This document shows, piece by piece, positions 8,223 to 18,154 of a DNA stretch of 46,704 bases. The notes beneath the pieces were generated by a model. The model worked only from the letters and a program-made list of their open reading frames with translations, had not been told where the DNA came from and did not search any database. The translations under genes were made by a program, and so were the position numbers. The stretch spans positions 1 through 46,704 of the forward strand of contig NZ_WEIO01000017.1 of assembly GCF_009183655.1 (NCBI RefSeq), read 5' to 3'. The stretch is from Bacillus aerolatus. GTDB lineage: Bacteria > Bacillota > Bacilli > Bacillales > Domibacillaceae. The stretch's first letter is position 1, and each line of letters starts with the position of its first letter.

Positions 8223-9497
8223 ATGAAAATTCAAAGCGTCACAAAAGAATTATCATTAAAGCGGTCTGTCGACAGCGGAACTGATGAGCAGCGTATCGTT
8301 GTTCAGCATATTATCCAGACCGTCCAGTCACAAGGAGACGACGCACTGCGAACGTATACGAAGCAATTTGACGGAGCGGAGCTGGAAAGTTTGCAAGTGA
8401 CGCAAGAAGAAATAGATGAGGCATACAGTGAGTTTCCAGAGCAGATGATAAAAGTAATCAAAGAAGCAAGGGATAACATTTTTACTTTTCATCAAAAACA
8501 ATTGCGGGAAACGTGGACGTATACGGACAGTAACGGTTCGGTTCTCGGCCAGAAAATGACGCCGCTCGATTCAGCAGGCGTGTATGTGCCGGGGGGAACG
8601 GCCGCGTATCCGTCTTCTGTCCTGATGAATGTCATGCCGGCTAAAGTGGCTGGCGTAGAACGCATCGTCATGGTGTCGCCTCCAGGGCCGGATGGCCGCT
8701 TGCCTGCCGGCGTGCTTGTAGCCGCTGAAATTGCTGGCGTCCAGGAAATCTACAAAGTCGGCGGTGCCCAGGCGATCGCTGCCCTCGCTTACGGAACTGA
8801 ATCTATCAAGCCGGTAGATAAAATTACCGGACCAGGCAACATATATGTAGCGCTCGCGAAACGTGAAGTGTTTGGTGATGTCGATATCGATATGATTGCC
8901 GGACCGAGTGAAATTGCCGTACTGGCTGACGAGAGCGCTCGTCCGGCAGAAATTGCCGCTGATTTGCTCTCGCAGGCAGAGCATGACACGCGAGCGAGCA
9001 GTGTGCTCGTCACTCCTTCGCGAACGCTTGCAGAAGAAACAGCGGCAGAAGTAGAAAAACAGCTGGCCGGCTTGCCCAGGGAAGCGATTGCCCGCCAGGC
9101 GATTGACAGCTATGGTGCCATTTATGTCACGAAAAATATGAAAGAAGCCGTAGGCGTGATTAATCAGCTGGCACCGGAACATTTAGAAGTAATGACGGAA
9201 AACGCGATGGATATTGTCGAAGATATTCGCCATGCGGGCGCGATTTTTGTCGGTCGTTTCAGTTCAGAGCCGATCGGCGATTATTTTGCCGGGCCGAATC
9301 ATGTGCTGCCGACGAACGGGACAGCACGCTTTTCCTCACCGCTGAATGTCGATGATTTTATGAAAAAATCGAGTTTAATCATGTACAGTGAACAAGCTTT
9401 TCGTGAAAATGCTGAAAAGGTAGCAGCCTTTGCCCGGCTGGAAGGATTGGAAGCTCACGCACGGGCTGTGGAAATAAGAAAAGAAAATGATCAATAA
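8223..9497 (+). CDS. hisD: Histidinol dehydrogenase
   Basis: A 424-residue zinc enzyme carrying out the last two NAD-dependent oxidations, histidinol to histidine. Visible family signatures are the [15 protein letters not shown] segment, the [14 protein letters not shown] segment, [16 protein letters not shown], the zinc-site region [11 protein letters not shown] and the catalytic LAPEHLEV motif, with GPNHVLPT near the C-terminus. Length is normal. It starts 6 bases after hisG. The 31-base gap to hisB is the longest within the operon, but no terminator or promoter is seen there. Confidence 0.97.
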   Translation: MKIQSVTKELSLKRSVDSGTDEQRIVVQHIIQTVQSQGDDALRTYTKQFDGAELESLQVTQEEIDEAYSEFPEQMIKVIKEARDNIFTFHQKQLRETWTYTDSNGSVLGQKMTPLDSAGVYVPGGTAAYPSSVLMNVMPAKVAGVERIVMVSPPGPDGRLPAGVLVAAEIAGVQEIYKVGGAQAIAALAYGTESIKPVDKITGPGNIYVALAKREVFGDVDIDMIAGPSEIAVLADESARPAEIAADLLSQAEHDTRASSVLVTPSRTLAEETAAEVEKQLAGLPREAIARQAIDSYGAIYVTKNMKEAVGVINQLAPEHLEVMTENAMDIVEDIRHAGAIFVGRFSSEPIGDYFAGPNHVLPTNGTARFSSPLNVDDFMKKSSLIMYSEQAFRENAEKVAAFARLEGLEAHARAVEIRKENDQ

Positions 9498-9537
9498 CAC
9501 ATAATTAAATCAGCAAAAGAAGAAGGGGATGTCGAAT

Positions 9538-10128
9538 TTGAGCAATCGGATGTCAGAGTTAAACCGCAACACGAATGAAACGAAAATACAGCTTGCATTT
9601 TCCATCGATGGTGAAGGAAAAGCAGACATTCAGACAGGTGTACCGTTCATGGATCATATGCTTGATGCATTCACAAAGCACGGTCACTTTGATTTAACTG
9701 TAAAAGCAGACGGTGATGTGGAAATAGATGACCACCACACGACAGAAGATATTGGCATTTGCCTTGGACTCGCGCTAAAAGAGGCCCTTGGCGATAAAAA
9801 AGGTATTAAACGCTATGGCAATTCATTCGTGCCAATGGATGAAACGCTGGCTCAAGTAGTCGTTGATTTAAGCAACCGGCCCCACTTTGAAATGCGCGGA
9901 GAGTTTCCGGCACAAAAAGTCGGCACGTTTGATACAGAACTCGTCCAGGAATTTTTATGGAAATTCGCTTTGGAAGCGCGGATGAATTTGCACGTTATCG
10001 TTCACTACGGAAGCAATACACACCATATGATCGAAGCGGTCTTTAAAGCACTGGCGCGGGCGCTTGACGAAGCGACAATCGTTGATCCACGTGTTAAAGG
10101 CGTGCCGTCAACGAAAGGTATGCTGTAA
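9538..10128 (+). CDS. hisB: Imidazoleglycerol-phosphate dehydratase
   Basis: Manganese-dependent dehydratase, the monofunctional HisB of Firmicutes. Metal-binding [10 protein letters not shown] and the second HxxxH-type site [18 protein letters not shown] are clear. The protein ends with [10 protein letters not shown] as usual. An ATG at 9529 is in frame, but it directly abuts the AGAAGGGG ribosome-binding site. The in-frame TTG at 9538 has about 9 bases of spacing and gives 196 residues, close to the 194 of B. subtilis, so I prefer it. The stop overlaps hisH by one base (TAATG). Confidence 0.94.
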   Translation: MSNRMSELNRNTNETKIQLAFSIDGEGKADIQTGVPFMDHMLDAFTKHGHFDLTVKADGDVEIDDHHTTEDIGICLGLALKEALGDKKGIKRYGNSFVPMDETLAQVVVDLSNRPHFEMRGEFPAQKVGTFDTELVQEFLWKFALEARMNLHVIVHYGSNTHHMIEAVFKALARALDEATIVDPRVKGVPSTKGML

Positions 10129-10757
10129 TGATCGGCATCGTCGATTACGGAATGGGCAACTTGTTCAGCGTCAGCAAAGCGCTTGAACGGATCGGCATTC
10201 CGTATGTCATCAGTGAATCTCCAGAAGAACTCAGTCAAACGAAAGGGTTAATTTTGCCTGGTGTCGGTTCTTTTAAAGACGCCATGGCTTTATTGAAAGA
10301 AAAGAAGCTGGACGAATTCTTATATGACTATGTAGACAGCGGTCGGCCGCTTCTCGGGATTTGTCTCGGCATGCAGCTGCTGTTTCAGGAAAGCGAAGAA
10401 AATGGGCTGACGGAAGGGCTTAGTTTGCTAAAGGGGCGTGTGAAACGCATCCCGGCTGATGGCGGCGATAAAGTGAAAGTGCCGCATATGGGCTGGAATA
10501 ATCTTGCATTCCACCAAGAATCACCTGTCCTGTACGGCACAGAAGAAGGATTCGTTTATTTTGTCCATTCTTATTATGTGGCGGAAATGGATAAAGAGGC
10601 TTTGCTCGCCAGCACTGTATACAGCGTCGAAATTCCCGCTGTCGTCGGCAGAGGAAATATATTCGGTATGCAGTTCCACCCAGAAAAAAGCGGCAGAGTA
10701 GGTATGCAGCTATTAACGAATTTTACAAAAGCAATGGAGCAATCGGAGGCGATTTGA
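10128..10757 (+). CDS. hisH: Imidazole glycerol phosphate synthase, glutaminase subunit
   Basis: A 209-residue class I glutamine amidotransferase that makes ammonia for HisF. The catalytic triad is C79 ([10 protein letters not shown]), H184 and E186 (MQFHPEKSG). The N-terminal [12 protein letters not shown] segment is family-typical. It shares single-base overlaps with hisB and hisA, consistent with one polycistronic message and a HisH-HisF complex. Confidence 0.97.
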   Translation: MIGIVDYGMGNLFSVSKALERIGIPYVISESPEELSQTKGLILPGVGSFKDAMALLKEKKLDEFLYDYVDSGRPLLGICLGMQLLFQESEENGLTEGLSLLKGRVKRIPADGGDKVKVPHMGWNNLAFHQESPVLYGTEEGFVYFVHSYYVAEMDKEALLASTVYSVEIPAVVGRGNIFGMQFHPEKSGRVGMQLLTNFTKAMEQSEAI

Positions 10758-11491
10758 TGAGTTTTACTATTTATCCGGCGATTGACATGCTTGGAGGCAA
10801 GTGTGTCCGTTTGAAACAAGGCGATTATAATCAAGAAACTGTATACGGCGACTCTCCTTTCGAAATGGCGAAATCATTTGCTGATGAAGGAGCGGATTGG
10901 ATTCACATGGTCGATTTAGACGGCGCGAAAGACGGGAAGCGAATTAATGACCGGTTCGTTATTGAAGCGGCGCAAAAGCTTGGGGCGAAAGTACAGATCG
11001 GCGGCGGCATCCGCACAGAAGAAGATGTCCGCCACTATTTGGATAACGGCGTTGACCGTGTCATTATCGGGAGCCTCGCTGTTTCAGAAACAGAGCTTGT
11101 GAAAGAGTGGCTCGGAAAATTTGGCAGCAAAATCGCAATTGGCCTAGATGCGAAAGATGGCTTTGTTGCCACGCACGGCTGGATTGAAACGTCTTCTTTA
11201 AAAGCTGTTGACCTTGGCCGGGAACTCGCAGCTGCTGGTGCGGAAACATTTATTTTTACCGATATCGCCACAGACGGTATGTTGTCCGGCCCGAACATCG
11301 AGGCGGTGGCAGAACTTGCCCGGGCGACAGGAAAAAGTGTGATTGCTTCCGGAGGCGTCAGCTCGCTCGCTGATTTAAAGGACGTTAAGCGCTATGAAGA
11401 AGAAGGAGTCAGCGGAGCAATCGTTGGCAAAGCCATTTATACCGGGCAGTTTACCGTCCGTGAAGCATTAGAAGAGGTGAGAAACCAATGA
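10757..11491 (+). CDS. hisA: ProFAR isomerase HisA
   Basis: A 244-residue beta/alpha-barrel isomerase of phosphoribosyl-formimino-AICAR. The catalytic aspartates are in [13 protein letters not shown] and IGLDAKDG, and the phosphate-binding glycines in [10 protein letters not shown] and [12 protein letters not shown] at 10754 would extend it by one codon. GGAGG at 10745-10749 is best spaced (7 bases) from ATG 10757, which overlaps the hisH stop by one base. Confidence 0.96.
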   Translation: MSFTIYPAIDMLGGKCVRLKQGDYNQETVYGDSPFEMAKSFADEGADWIHMVDLDGAKDGKRINDRFVIEAAQKLGAKVQIGGGIRTEEDVRHYLDNGVDRVIIGSLAVSETELVKEWLGKFGSKIAIGLDAKDGFVATHGWIETSSLKAVDLGRELAAAGAETFIFTDIATDGMLSGPNIEAVAELARATGKSVIASGGVSSLADLKDVKRYEEEGVSGAIVGKAIYTGQFTVREALEEVRNQ

Positions 11492-12246
11492 TTACAAAGC
11501 GAATTATTCCGTGTCTTGACGTGAAAGACGGGCGTGTCGTCAAAGGCATTCAGTTTGTTGAATTACGCGATGCCGGCGACCCAGTTGAGCTGGCAAAAGT
11601 GTATGATGAGCAGGGAGCGGACGAACTCGTTTTCCTCGATATTTCAGCCTCACATGAAGGCCGGAAAACAATGGTGGAAGTAGTCCAGGATGTTGCATCT
11701 CAACTCGCTATTCCATTCACTGTTGGCGGCGGCATTAACTCACTTGAAGACATGAAGCGTATTTTACGCGCAGGCGCGGATAAAGTATCGTTAAATACCG
11801 CAGCGATCGTTAACCCGGAGTTGATTACAAAAGGCGCTGACTATTTCGGCACCCAATGCATCGTGATCGCGATCGATGCCAAGTGGGATGAAACACTCGG
11901 CTCATGGCGGGTGTACACACACGGCGGACGCCAAGCGACAGACTGGGAAGTCATTGAATGGGCACAGGAAGTAGTCAAGCGGGGAGCAGGAGAAATCTTG
12001 CTGACGAGCATGGATAGAGACGGAGAAAAGCGAGGCTTTGACCTTTCACTGACAAAAGCGGTCAGTGAAGCTGTAACCGTTCCGGTCATCGCTTCCGGCG
12101 GAGCGGGAGAGGCGAAGCACTTTTTTGAAGCGTTTGTAGAAGGGAAAGCGGATGCGGCACTGGCAGCGTCGATCTTTCATTATAAAGAAACGAGCGTCAG
12201 CGAAGTGAAGAATTCATTAAAAGCTCAGGGAGTGAATATGAGATGA
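11488..12246 (+). CDS. hisF: Imidazole glycerol phosphate synthase, cyclase subunit
   Basis: A 252-residue barrel cyclase that uses HisH-derived ammonia to make imidazole glycerol phosphate and AICAR. Catalytic D11 ([15 protein letters not shown]) and D130 (VIAIDAKWD) are present, with phosphate-binding [11 protein letters not shown] and ASGGAGEA. It begins in a four-base ATGA overlap with hisA and ends in another with hisI. Confidence 0.97.
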   Translation: MITKRIIPCLDVKDGRVVKGIQFVELRDAGDPVELAKVYDEQGADELVFLDISASHEGRKTMVEVVQDVASQLAIPFTVGGGINSLEDMKRILRAGADKVSLNTAAIVNPELITKGADYFGTQCIVIAIDAKWDETLGSWRVYTHGGRQATDWEVIEWAQEVVKRGAGEILLTSMDRDGEKRGFDLSLTKAVSEAVTVPVIASGGAGEAKHFFEAFVEGKADAALAASIFHYKETSVSEVKNSLKAQGVNMR

Positions 12247-12878
12247 GCGTAACAATAGAAGATATACAGTTTGACGAAAAAGGGCTTGTGCCTGCCGTCG
12301 TGCAAGATGCGGCTACATATGAAGTGCTTACGCTTGCTTACATGAATAAAGAGTCATTGCAGCGAACGATCGACAGCGGGGAAACATGGTTTTTCAGCCG
12401 GTCGCGCCAAGAACTTTGGCATAAAGGGGAAACGAGCGGCAATACGCAAAAAGTCATTAACATCAAATATGACTGCGACCAAGATGCTCTCGTTGTGCTC
12501 GTAAAGCCACAAGGAGCTGCCTGCCACCTTGGCACAACGAGCTGCTTTGAGAATAATTTGTACGGTGAACAGGCGGAAACATTGCCTTATACGATTCTTC
12601 ACAAGCTGGAGGAAGTCATTGCTGACAGAGAACAGACCCGGCCTGAAGGCGCTTATACGACTTATTTATTTGAAAAAGGTATTGATAAAATTTTGAAAAA
12701 GGTCGGCGAGGAAGCCGCTGAAGTCATTATTGCGGCAAAAAACCGCGATAAAGATGAATTGCAGTGGGAAGCCGCCGATTTGCTTTACCATTTGCTCGTT
12801 CTGTTGCGCGAACAAAAAGTGGAGCTCGCTGACGTTCTCAGCGTGCTTGCCAAGCGCCACGAAGAAAAAGAAAAATAA
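12243..12878 (+). CDS. hisI: Bifunctional PR-AMP cyclohydrolase / PR-ATP pyrophosphatase
   Basis: A 211-residue HisI-HisE fusion performing steps two and three of the pathway. The HisI half (about 1-110) has [15 protein letters not shown], and the zinc-binding residues in [11 protein letters not shown] and [12 protein letters not shown]. The HisE half (about 115-211) has the MazG-like [15 protein letters not shown] and [11 protein letters not shown] helices. It is the last gene of the operon and is followed by a terminator. Confidence 0.97.
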   Translation: MSVTIEDIQFDEKGLVPAVVQDAATYEVLTLAYMNKESLQRTIDSGETWFFSRSRQELWHKGETSGNTQKVINIKYDCDQDALVVLVKPQGAACHLGTTSCFENNLYGEQAETLPYTILHKLEEVIADREQTRPEGAYTTYLFEKGIDKILKKVGEEAAEVIIAAKNRDKDELQWEAADLLYHLLVLLREQKVELADVLSVLAKRHEEKEK

Positions 12879-12884
12879 GAAGAA

Positions 12885-12935
12885 GGAGCTGTCTCAAAAG
12901 TCGTTGAACAATCGGCTTTTAGACGGCTCCTTTTC
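12885..12935 (+). terminator. Terminator of the his operon
   Basis: GGAGCTGTCTCAAAAG (12885-12900) pairs with CTTTTAGACGGCTCC (12915-12930; one mismatch or bulge), followed by TTTT. The arm belongs to the same GCTGTCTCAAAAG hairpin type seen after secG and after the iron ABC operon. Confidence 0.82.
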
Positions 12936-13000
12936 TAATTCAATAATAGAAGGGTACCGCGATGTGTCCGGGCTTTTGAAGTCTATACAACCGTTTGGAA

Positions 13001-13061
13001 ATCGTGAACAAAGCAGCCGAAACGATGAACAACGCCTAGAAATCGTAAACAACGCCTAGAA
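13001..13061 (+). repeat. 21-base-period tandem array (copy 2)
   Basis: Units at 13001-13021, 13022-13041 and 13042-13061 (21, 20, 20 bases). The last two share AACAACGCCTAGAA exactly. It lies 66 bases after the his terminator, in the 303-base gap before yvcD; the rest of the gap holds only the promoter below. Confidence 0.55.
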
Positions 13062-13118
13062 TTGCCCGCTCCTAATATATAAAAAACTTTTGAGCCTGCG
13101 CTTTTTCGTTTACCTCTA

Positions 13119-13147
13119 TTAACGAGCGTTGTCACCTGTGGTATACT
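13119..13147 (+). promoter_or_regulatory. Candidate sigma-A promoter of yvcD
   Basis: TTAACG, 17-base spacer, TATACT; about 35 bases before the start codon. Confidence 0.55.
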
Positions 13148-13181
13148 CAATAAGTTAATTAACAATGCTCGGAGGACTTTC

Positions 13182-14693
13182 ATGACAAAAAACTCAAAGC
13201 TACGGAAAGAAAAAGGGAATGTCGTCTCTTTTTTGCCGACAGGTGAGTATTACTATACAAAAGGATTAAAAGCACTGCGAAAAAGAGAACTGCAAAAAGC
13301 GAAAAAGTATTTGTCGCGTGCAATGGATTTAGAGCCGCTTGAAGCGATGATCGCCTGTCAGCTGGCAGTAGTCGAAACAGAGCTCGGCAATTTTGAACAG
13401 TCAAATGGCCTGCTGCATTTCGTGCTGGATGATTTAGATCCGCTCATCAGTGAATGCCATTATTTTTTAGCGAACAATTATGCCCATTTAGGCATGTTCA
13501 AAGAAGCGTTTAAGCATGCGCAAGAATATTTAGAGCAAGATGAAACAGGGGAGTTTAGAGAAGATGCGGAAGACTTGCTTGATTTAATTACGCTTGACAG
13601 CGAAGAAGATTTTGACGAGCTGTATGAACAAGATGAATTAATTATGATGCAAGAAGAAGCACGTTATTTACTTGAAGGCGGCAGCTTTGAAAAAGCGATT
13701 GAACGCCTCGAGGAAGTAATTGGAAAGCATCCGGAGTACTGGTCCGCCCATAACAATTTGGCGCTTGCTCATTTTTATCTCGGTCATGTCGAAGAAGCAC
13801 ACAAAGTACTAGAAAATGTATTGGAAAAGAGTCCTGGGAACTTGCATGCGCTGTGCAATTTGGCTGTTTTCTTGTTTTACGAAAAACAGTACGGCTTGCT
13901 GAAGGAATTAGTGGATTTGCTGCGTAAGATGTACCCGCTTTTGCCTGAACAGCAATTCAAGCTCGGTGCGACATTTGCTTTAATCGGTCAACATGAAGAG
14001 GCGTACCGTTGGCTGAAAAAACTGCATAAAAGCGGCTTTGAAGGCGAACCGTCCTTTTATTATTGGCTTTCTTATTCTGCTTATTTTTCCGGCCGCACAG
14101 AAGCAGCAGAAAATGCCTGGAAATATGTGCTGAGAATCAGCCCGGAGAAAGCCGGCCAGGAACCGTGGAGCAATGGGAAAGCGGAGCAGCTCGGACACGA
14201 GCACCAGCCTGCTTCCATTGTAAGACGGATGAACAGTCAATATGAAGAAGAGCGCCTATTCGGCATTTTTATTCTTTCAGTGACAGAAGACCATAAAAAA
14301 GTAATGAGCCACCCGGACTTTTGTGACATTGAATCACTCGCTTTCCGGGAAAAAATTTATTTGGCGGACGTGCTCGGCATGCCAGTGGATGAGAAGCTGA
14401 AAGAAGAAGCCTGCATTCGTCTCGCGCATGAAACGGCTTTTGCGCTTTACAAGGAGTTTCAGCCGATTGGCACAGAAGAAGCAGGTTTATTCATGCTCTG
14501 GTTTGCTGTTTTCAGTGAACTGGCCGAGGAACAAGTGCGCTTAAAAAACAGCAAGGCGTTTGCAGCAGCGACAGAATATGTTTGGCGGAAATTGCGTGGA
14601 GAAAAAGAATCACAAGCAAGCCTGGCAGAAAAATACGGCCTTTCGCTTTCCACGCTGCAAAAGTACATTAAGTACGTGCGCGAACGGCTCTAG
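13182..14693 (+). CDS. yvcD: TPR-repeat protein, YvcD-like
   Basis: A 503-residue soluble protein with tetratricopeptide repeats, clearest at about residues 20-55, 80-110 and 165-235 (for example EYWSAHNNLALAHFYLGHVEEAHKVLE). TPR superhelices act as protein-interaction scaffolds. The last 25 residues (SLAEKYGLSLSTLQKYIKYVRERL) look like a helix-turn-helix. There is no signal peptide. Position between hisI and trxB matches B. subtilis yvcD, whose function is unknown to me. Start ATG follows GGAGGA with 5 bases of spacing. Confidence 0.9.
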   Translation: MTKNSKLRKEKGNVVSFLPTGEYYYTKGLKALRKRELQKAKKYLSRAMDLEPLEAMIACQLAVVETELGNFEQSNGLLHFVLDDLDPLISECHYFLANNYAHLGMFKEAFKHAQEYLEQDETGEFREDAEDLLDLITLDSEEDFDELYEQDELIMMQEEARYLLEGGSFEKAIERLEEVIGKHPEYWSAHNNLALAHFYLGHVEEAHKVLENVLEKSPGNLHALCNLAVFLFYEKQYGLLKELVDLLRKMYPLLPEQQFKLGATFALIGQHEEAYRWLKKLHKSGFEGEPSFYYWLSYSAYFSGRTEAAENAWKYVLRISPEKAGQEPWSNGKAEQLGHEHQPASIVRRMNSQYEEERLFGIFILSVTEDHKKVMSHPDFCDIESLAFREKIYLADVLGMPVDEKLKEEACIRLAHETAFALYKEFQPIGTEEAGLFMLWFAVFSELAEEQVRLKNSKAFAAATEYVWRKLRGEKESQASLAEKYGLSLSTLQKYIKYVRERL

Positions 14694-14723
14694 TGAGCAT
14701 AAAGATAGACGAAAAGTTCCCAA

Positions 14724-14752
14724 TTGATTAGGATATGGTTAGAGAATAAAAC
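14724..14752 (+). promoter_or_regulatory. Candidate promoter of trxB
   Basis: TTGATT, 17-base spacer, TAAAAC in the 110-base gap before trxB. Moderate match only. Confidence 0.4.
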
Positions 14753-14776
14753 ATACGTTTTAGGGTATTTATATAA

Positions 14777-15757
<981 letters not shown>

Positions 15758-15863
15758 GTTTAACAGACTGTTAATCGGCACGTAACGAAGCTGAAATAAA
15801 GTTGTGTTACATTTATATAGCAATCTGATACACCCCCTATGTTTAACTTATATCCCTTTTGAC

Positions 15864-15947
15864 GAGGTTGTTCCGATGACCGGCACTGACTTCTGCGGCT
15901 AAAACGAGCCGTACGAATGACGGCCGCAGGAACAGCCTCTTTTTTTG
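15864..15947 (+). terminator. Large hairpin terminator after trxB
   Basis: GAGGTTGTTCC (15864-15874) pairs with GGAACAGCCTC (15929-15939), with internal pairing (GCGGCT with AGCCG) in the long loop, then a run of eight T. Confidence 0.75.
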
Positions 15948-15954
15948 TGCAGTT

Positions 15955-16075
15955 TCAGCACCTGTTCCCTCGAGGTCACAAGACACTCCTCCCAGCACCA
16001 GCAAGGCTAAGAGCACCTTTTCGCGGGGAGCGCCTTATGCTTGTCGGGGCTGAACAAGGCGCTTTCGCTTTTCTA
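15955..16075 (+). repeat. Long-hairpin repeat, copy H2
   Basis: Begins CAGCACCTGTTCCCTCGAGG and ends TGCTTGTCGGGGCTGAACAA then GGCGCTTTCGCTTTTC. The arms CCTGTTCCC and GGGGCTGAACAAGG pair with a bulge. First of a tandem cluster (H2 to H5) that fills the 973-base gap between trxB and the Nudix gene. Confidence 0.6.
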
Positions 16076-16077
16076 AT

Positions 16078-16200
16078 TGTCTAGCTCCAGCGCCTAGCCC
16101 CTCGAGGTCAAATAACCCTTCCCAAATGAAGTCAAAGAGCGACTTCTTTTGGGAAAGAACATTTGCTTGTCGGGGCTGATCAAGGCGCTTTTGCTTTTCT
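16078..16200 (+). repeat. Long-hairpin repeat, copy H3 (cleanest copy)
   Basis: Outer arms AGCGCCT (16089-16095) and AGGCGCT (16183-16189) are perfect. CCCCTCGA pairs with the TCGGGG segment. The apical hairpin CCCAAATGAAGTC / GACTTCTTTTGGG closes on AAAGAGC. The element is framed by GTCTAGCT and TTGCTTTTCTAATT. Confidence 0.8.
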
Positions 16201-16204
16201 AATT

Positions 16205-16450
16205 GTCTAGCTCCAGCGCCTAGCCCCTCGAGGTCAAATAACCTTTCTCAAATGAAGTCAAAGAGCGACTTCTTTATAGAAAAGCGGAGCCGACTGCTCT
16301 GGGGCGACAAGCATATGACAGACTGATGAAATGGCGTTTTTCAGCCATGCAGTCAGACTGGCATATGACCTCGAGCCCCAAAGAGGCGCAGCTAGACATT
16401 GGGAAAGAACATTTGCTTGTCGGGGCTGAACAAGGCGCTTTTGCTTTTCT
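16205..16450 (+). repeat. Long-hairpin repeat, copy H4, split by an inverted copy
   Basis: Left part (16205 to about 16277) and right part (from about 16399) correspond to the two halves of H3, sharing AGCGCCTAGCCCCTCGAGG on the left and GGGAAAGAACATTTGCTTGT on the right. An inverted member of the same family (16278-16398) sits between them at the apex. Confidence 0.65.
16278..16398 (-). repeat. Inverted long-hairpin repeat nested inside H4
   Basis: Read on the minus strand it begins TGTCTAGCTGCGCC, contains GGGGCTCGAGGTCATATG, and later has CATATGCTTGTCGCCCC, before ending GCTTTTCT. Order and motifs match the plus-strand copies. Its own apex, ATGGC and GCCAT around GTTTTTCA, forms a hairpin. 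Confidence 0.65.
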
Positions 16451-16465
16451 TAGTTAAACACGGCA

Positions 16466-16495
16466 TTGAGATCAGTGGAAAGAACATAGTATAAT
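16466..16495 (+). promoter_or_regulatory. Candidate sigma-A promoter of the Nudix-rapZ-yvcK-whiA-crh operon
   Basis: TTGAGA, 18-base spacer, TATAAT. Transcription would start near 16502, so the repeat at 16574-16700 lies inside a leader of about 230 bases. Confidence 0.6.
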
Positions 16496-16573
16496 AATAA
16501 GAATGAAAGAAAAAGGCGACACTCCGGTTTCTTTGAAAGATAGGAAAGTGTAAATTTTTCGAGTTAGATAACT

Positions 16574-16700
16574 GTCTAGCTGCAGGTGCTGGCGCGTATG
16601 GCGGTTTCAGAATTTCTGCCGCAGTCAAAGAGCGACTCCATCAGAAACCTTCCAACCTCTTATCGCGCTGAACGAGCGCCTTCCGCTTTCGCTTTTCTTA
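16574..16700 (+). repeat. Long-hairpin repeat, copy H5 (divergent class) in the operon leader
   Basis: Begins GTCTAGCTGCAGGTGCTGGC and ends CGCGCTGAACGAGCGCC then TTCCGCTTTCGCTTTTC. GGTGCT pairs with AGCGCC (one G.U) and GGCGCG with CGCGCT. The same class occurs as H9 before rnr. It ends about 18 bases before the Nudix ribosome-binding site. Confidence 0.6.
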
Positions 16701-16730
16701 ATGCCGGAATCTGCCCGGAGGTGAAAAATT

Positions 16731-17189
16731 ATGCAGCGTGTAACAAACTGTTTATTGTTAAAAGACGATGAAGTTCTGCTTCTGCAAAAGCCCCGGCGCA
16801 ATTGGTGGGTCGCTCCGGGTGGGAAAATGGAGCCGGGAGAATCGATCCGCGATGCAGTCATCCGCGAATACCGGGAGGAAACTGGCATCTATTTGCGCCG
16901 TCCTGCTGTTAAAGGCATTTTCACATTCATTATTAAAGACGGGGATGACATTATTTCTGAGTGGATGATGTTCACTTTTTTCGCTAAGGAAAGTGATGGT
17001 GTGTCCATCAAAGAATGCGAAGAAGGCCAGCTGGAATGGCATCCTGTCGAAAAAATAAAAGAACTGCCGATGGCGGAAGGTGACCGCCACATTTTAGAAT
17101 ACATGGTGCATGGAACAGGTGTGATTTATGGTGCTTTTACGTATACACCTGATTTTAAGCTGCTTTCCTATCGGCTTGACCCGAATTAA
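16731..17189 (+). CDS. yvcI: Nudix hydrolase, YvcI/MutT type
   Basis: A 152-residue Nudix protein. The box GX5EX7REXXEEXG is complete at residues 31-53 (G31, E37, REYREETG). It is preceded by APGG and followed by an FTFIIKDGD strand. Nudix enzymes cleave nucleoside diphosphate derivatives; the substrate of YvcI is unsettled to my knowledge. Start ATG has an ideal GGAGGTGA site. It heads the conserved run Nudix-rapZ-yvcK-whiA-crh. A perfect 12-base-pair hairpin (17200-17234) separates it from rapZ. Confidence 0.93.
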   Translation: MQRVTNCLLLKDDEVLLLQKPRRNWWVAPGGKMEPGESIRDAVIREYREETGIYLRRPAVKGIFTFIIKDGDDIISEWMMFTFFAKESDGVSIKECEEGQLEWHPVEKIKELPMAEGDRHILEYMVHGTGVIYGAFTYTPDFKLLSYRLDPN

Positions 17190-17199
17190 CAAAAAGTAC

Positions 17200-17234
17200 T
17201 TGTTCAAAAAGGGGGACATGGACTTTTTGAACAA
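17200..17234 (+). other. Perfect inverted repeat between yvcI and rapZ
   Basis: TTGTTCAAAAAG (17200-17211) and CTTTTTGAACAA (17223-17234) are exact complements around an 11-base loop containing GGGGACATG. There is no T-run after it, so it is a weak terminator at best. It could be an RNA processing or stability element, or a protein-binding palindrome. Confidence 0.6.
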
Positions 17235-17260
17235 TCGCAGATAGAGAAAGGGGAATGGGA

Positions 17261-18154
17261 ATGAGCAACAACACGGGGAATGATATGCAGCTAGTCATTA
17301 TCACTGGCATGTCTGGAGCTGGAAAAACGGTGGCGATTCAAAGTTTTGAAGATCTTGGTTTTTATTGTGTCGATAATTTGCCGCCGACTTTGCTTCCGAA
17401 GTTTTTAGAGCTGATGAAGGATTCTGGCAATCAAATGAACAAAGTGGCGGTCGTGATGGATATGCGTGGCCGTGAATTTTTTGATCATCTGTTTAAGTCG
17501 CTTGACGAAGCAGCTGAAATGTCTGCTGTCACACCTAAATTATTATTTTTGGATGCGGAAGACTCTGTGCTCGTCCGCCGCTACAAAGAAACGCGGCGTT
17601 CCCATCCGCTTTCGCCGACAGGGCTTCCGCTTGACGGCATTCAGCAGGAAAGAGAATTGTTAGAAGATTTAAAAGGACGCGCCCACATCATTTACAATAC
17701 ATCCGCAATGAAGCCAAAAAACTTGCGCGAGAAAATTTTAAGTGAGTTTTCTTTAAATAAAAAAGCGGTATTCACAGTCAATGTGATGTCTTTTGGCTTT
17801 AAACACGGTTTGCCGATTGATGCGGATCTCGTGTTCGATGTCCGCTTTTTGCCTAACCCTCATTATATCGATCATTTGCGGCCGCGCACTGGGCTTGAGG
17901 ATGATGTATCAAGCTACGTGTTAAAGTGGAATGACACGCAAAAATTCCTTGAAAAGGTGACTGATTTGCTTTCATTTATGCTGCCGCACTATAAAATGGA
18001 AGGTAAGTCACAGCTTGTTATCGCCATCGGCTGTACCGGGGGCCAGCATCGATCTGTCGCTTTGGCAGAATATATCGGTAATTATTATGCCGGCGATTAT
18101 CAAACGCGCATAACACACAGAGATATTACCAAAAGAAAGGTCCAGGCGACATGA
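17261..18154 (+). CDS. rapZ: RNase adapter / nucleotide-binding protein RapZ (YvcJ)
   Basis: A 297-residue P-loop protein that binds and hydrolyses ATP/GTP. In E. coli RapZ guides RNase E to the GlmZ sRNA; in Bacillus YvcJ its role is linked to competence and central metabolism with YvcK. Walker A GMSGAGKT is at residues 16-23. The [10 protein letters not shown] segment, the [22 protein letters not shown] segment and the C-terminal [11 protein letters not shown] motif are all present. An ATG at 17255 lies only one base from the AAAGGGG site; ATG 17261 is spaced 7 bases and is preferred. It overlaps yvcK by 4 bases. Confidence 0.95.
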   Translation: MSNNTGNDMQLVIITGMSGAGKTVAIQSFEDLGFYCVDNLPPTLLPKFLELMKDSGNQMNKVAVVMDMRGREFFDHLFKSLDEAAEMSAVTPKLLFLDAEDSVLVRRYKETRRSHPLSPTGLPLDGIQQERELLEDLKGRAHIIYNTSAMKPKNLREKILSEFSLNKKAVFTVNVMSFGFKHGLPIDADLVFDVRFLPNPHYIDHLRPRTGLEDDVSSYVLKWNDTQKFLEKVTDLLSFMLPHYKMEGKSQLVIAIGCTGGQHRSVALAEYIGNYYAGDYQTRITHRDITKRKVQAT

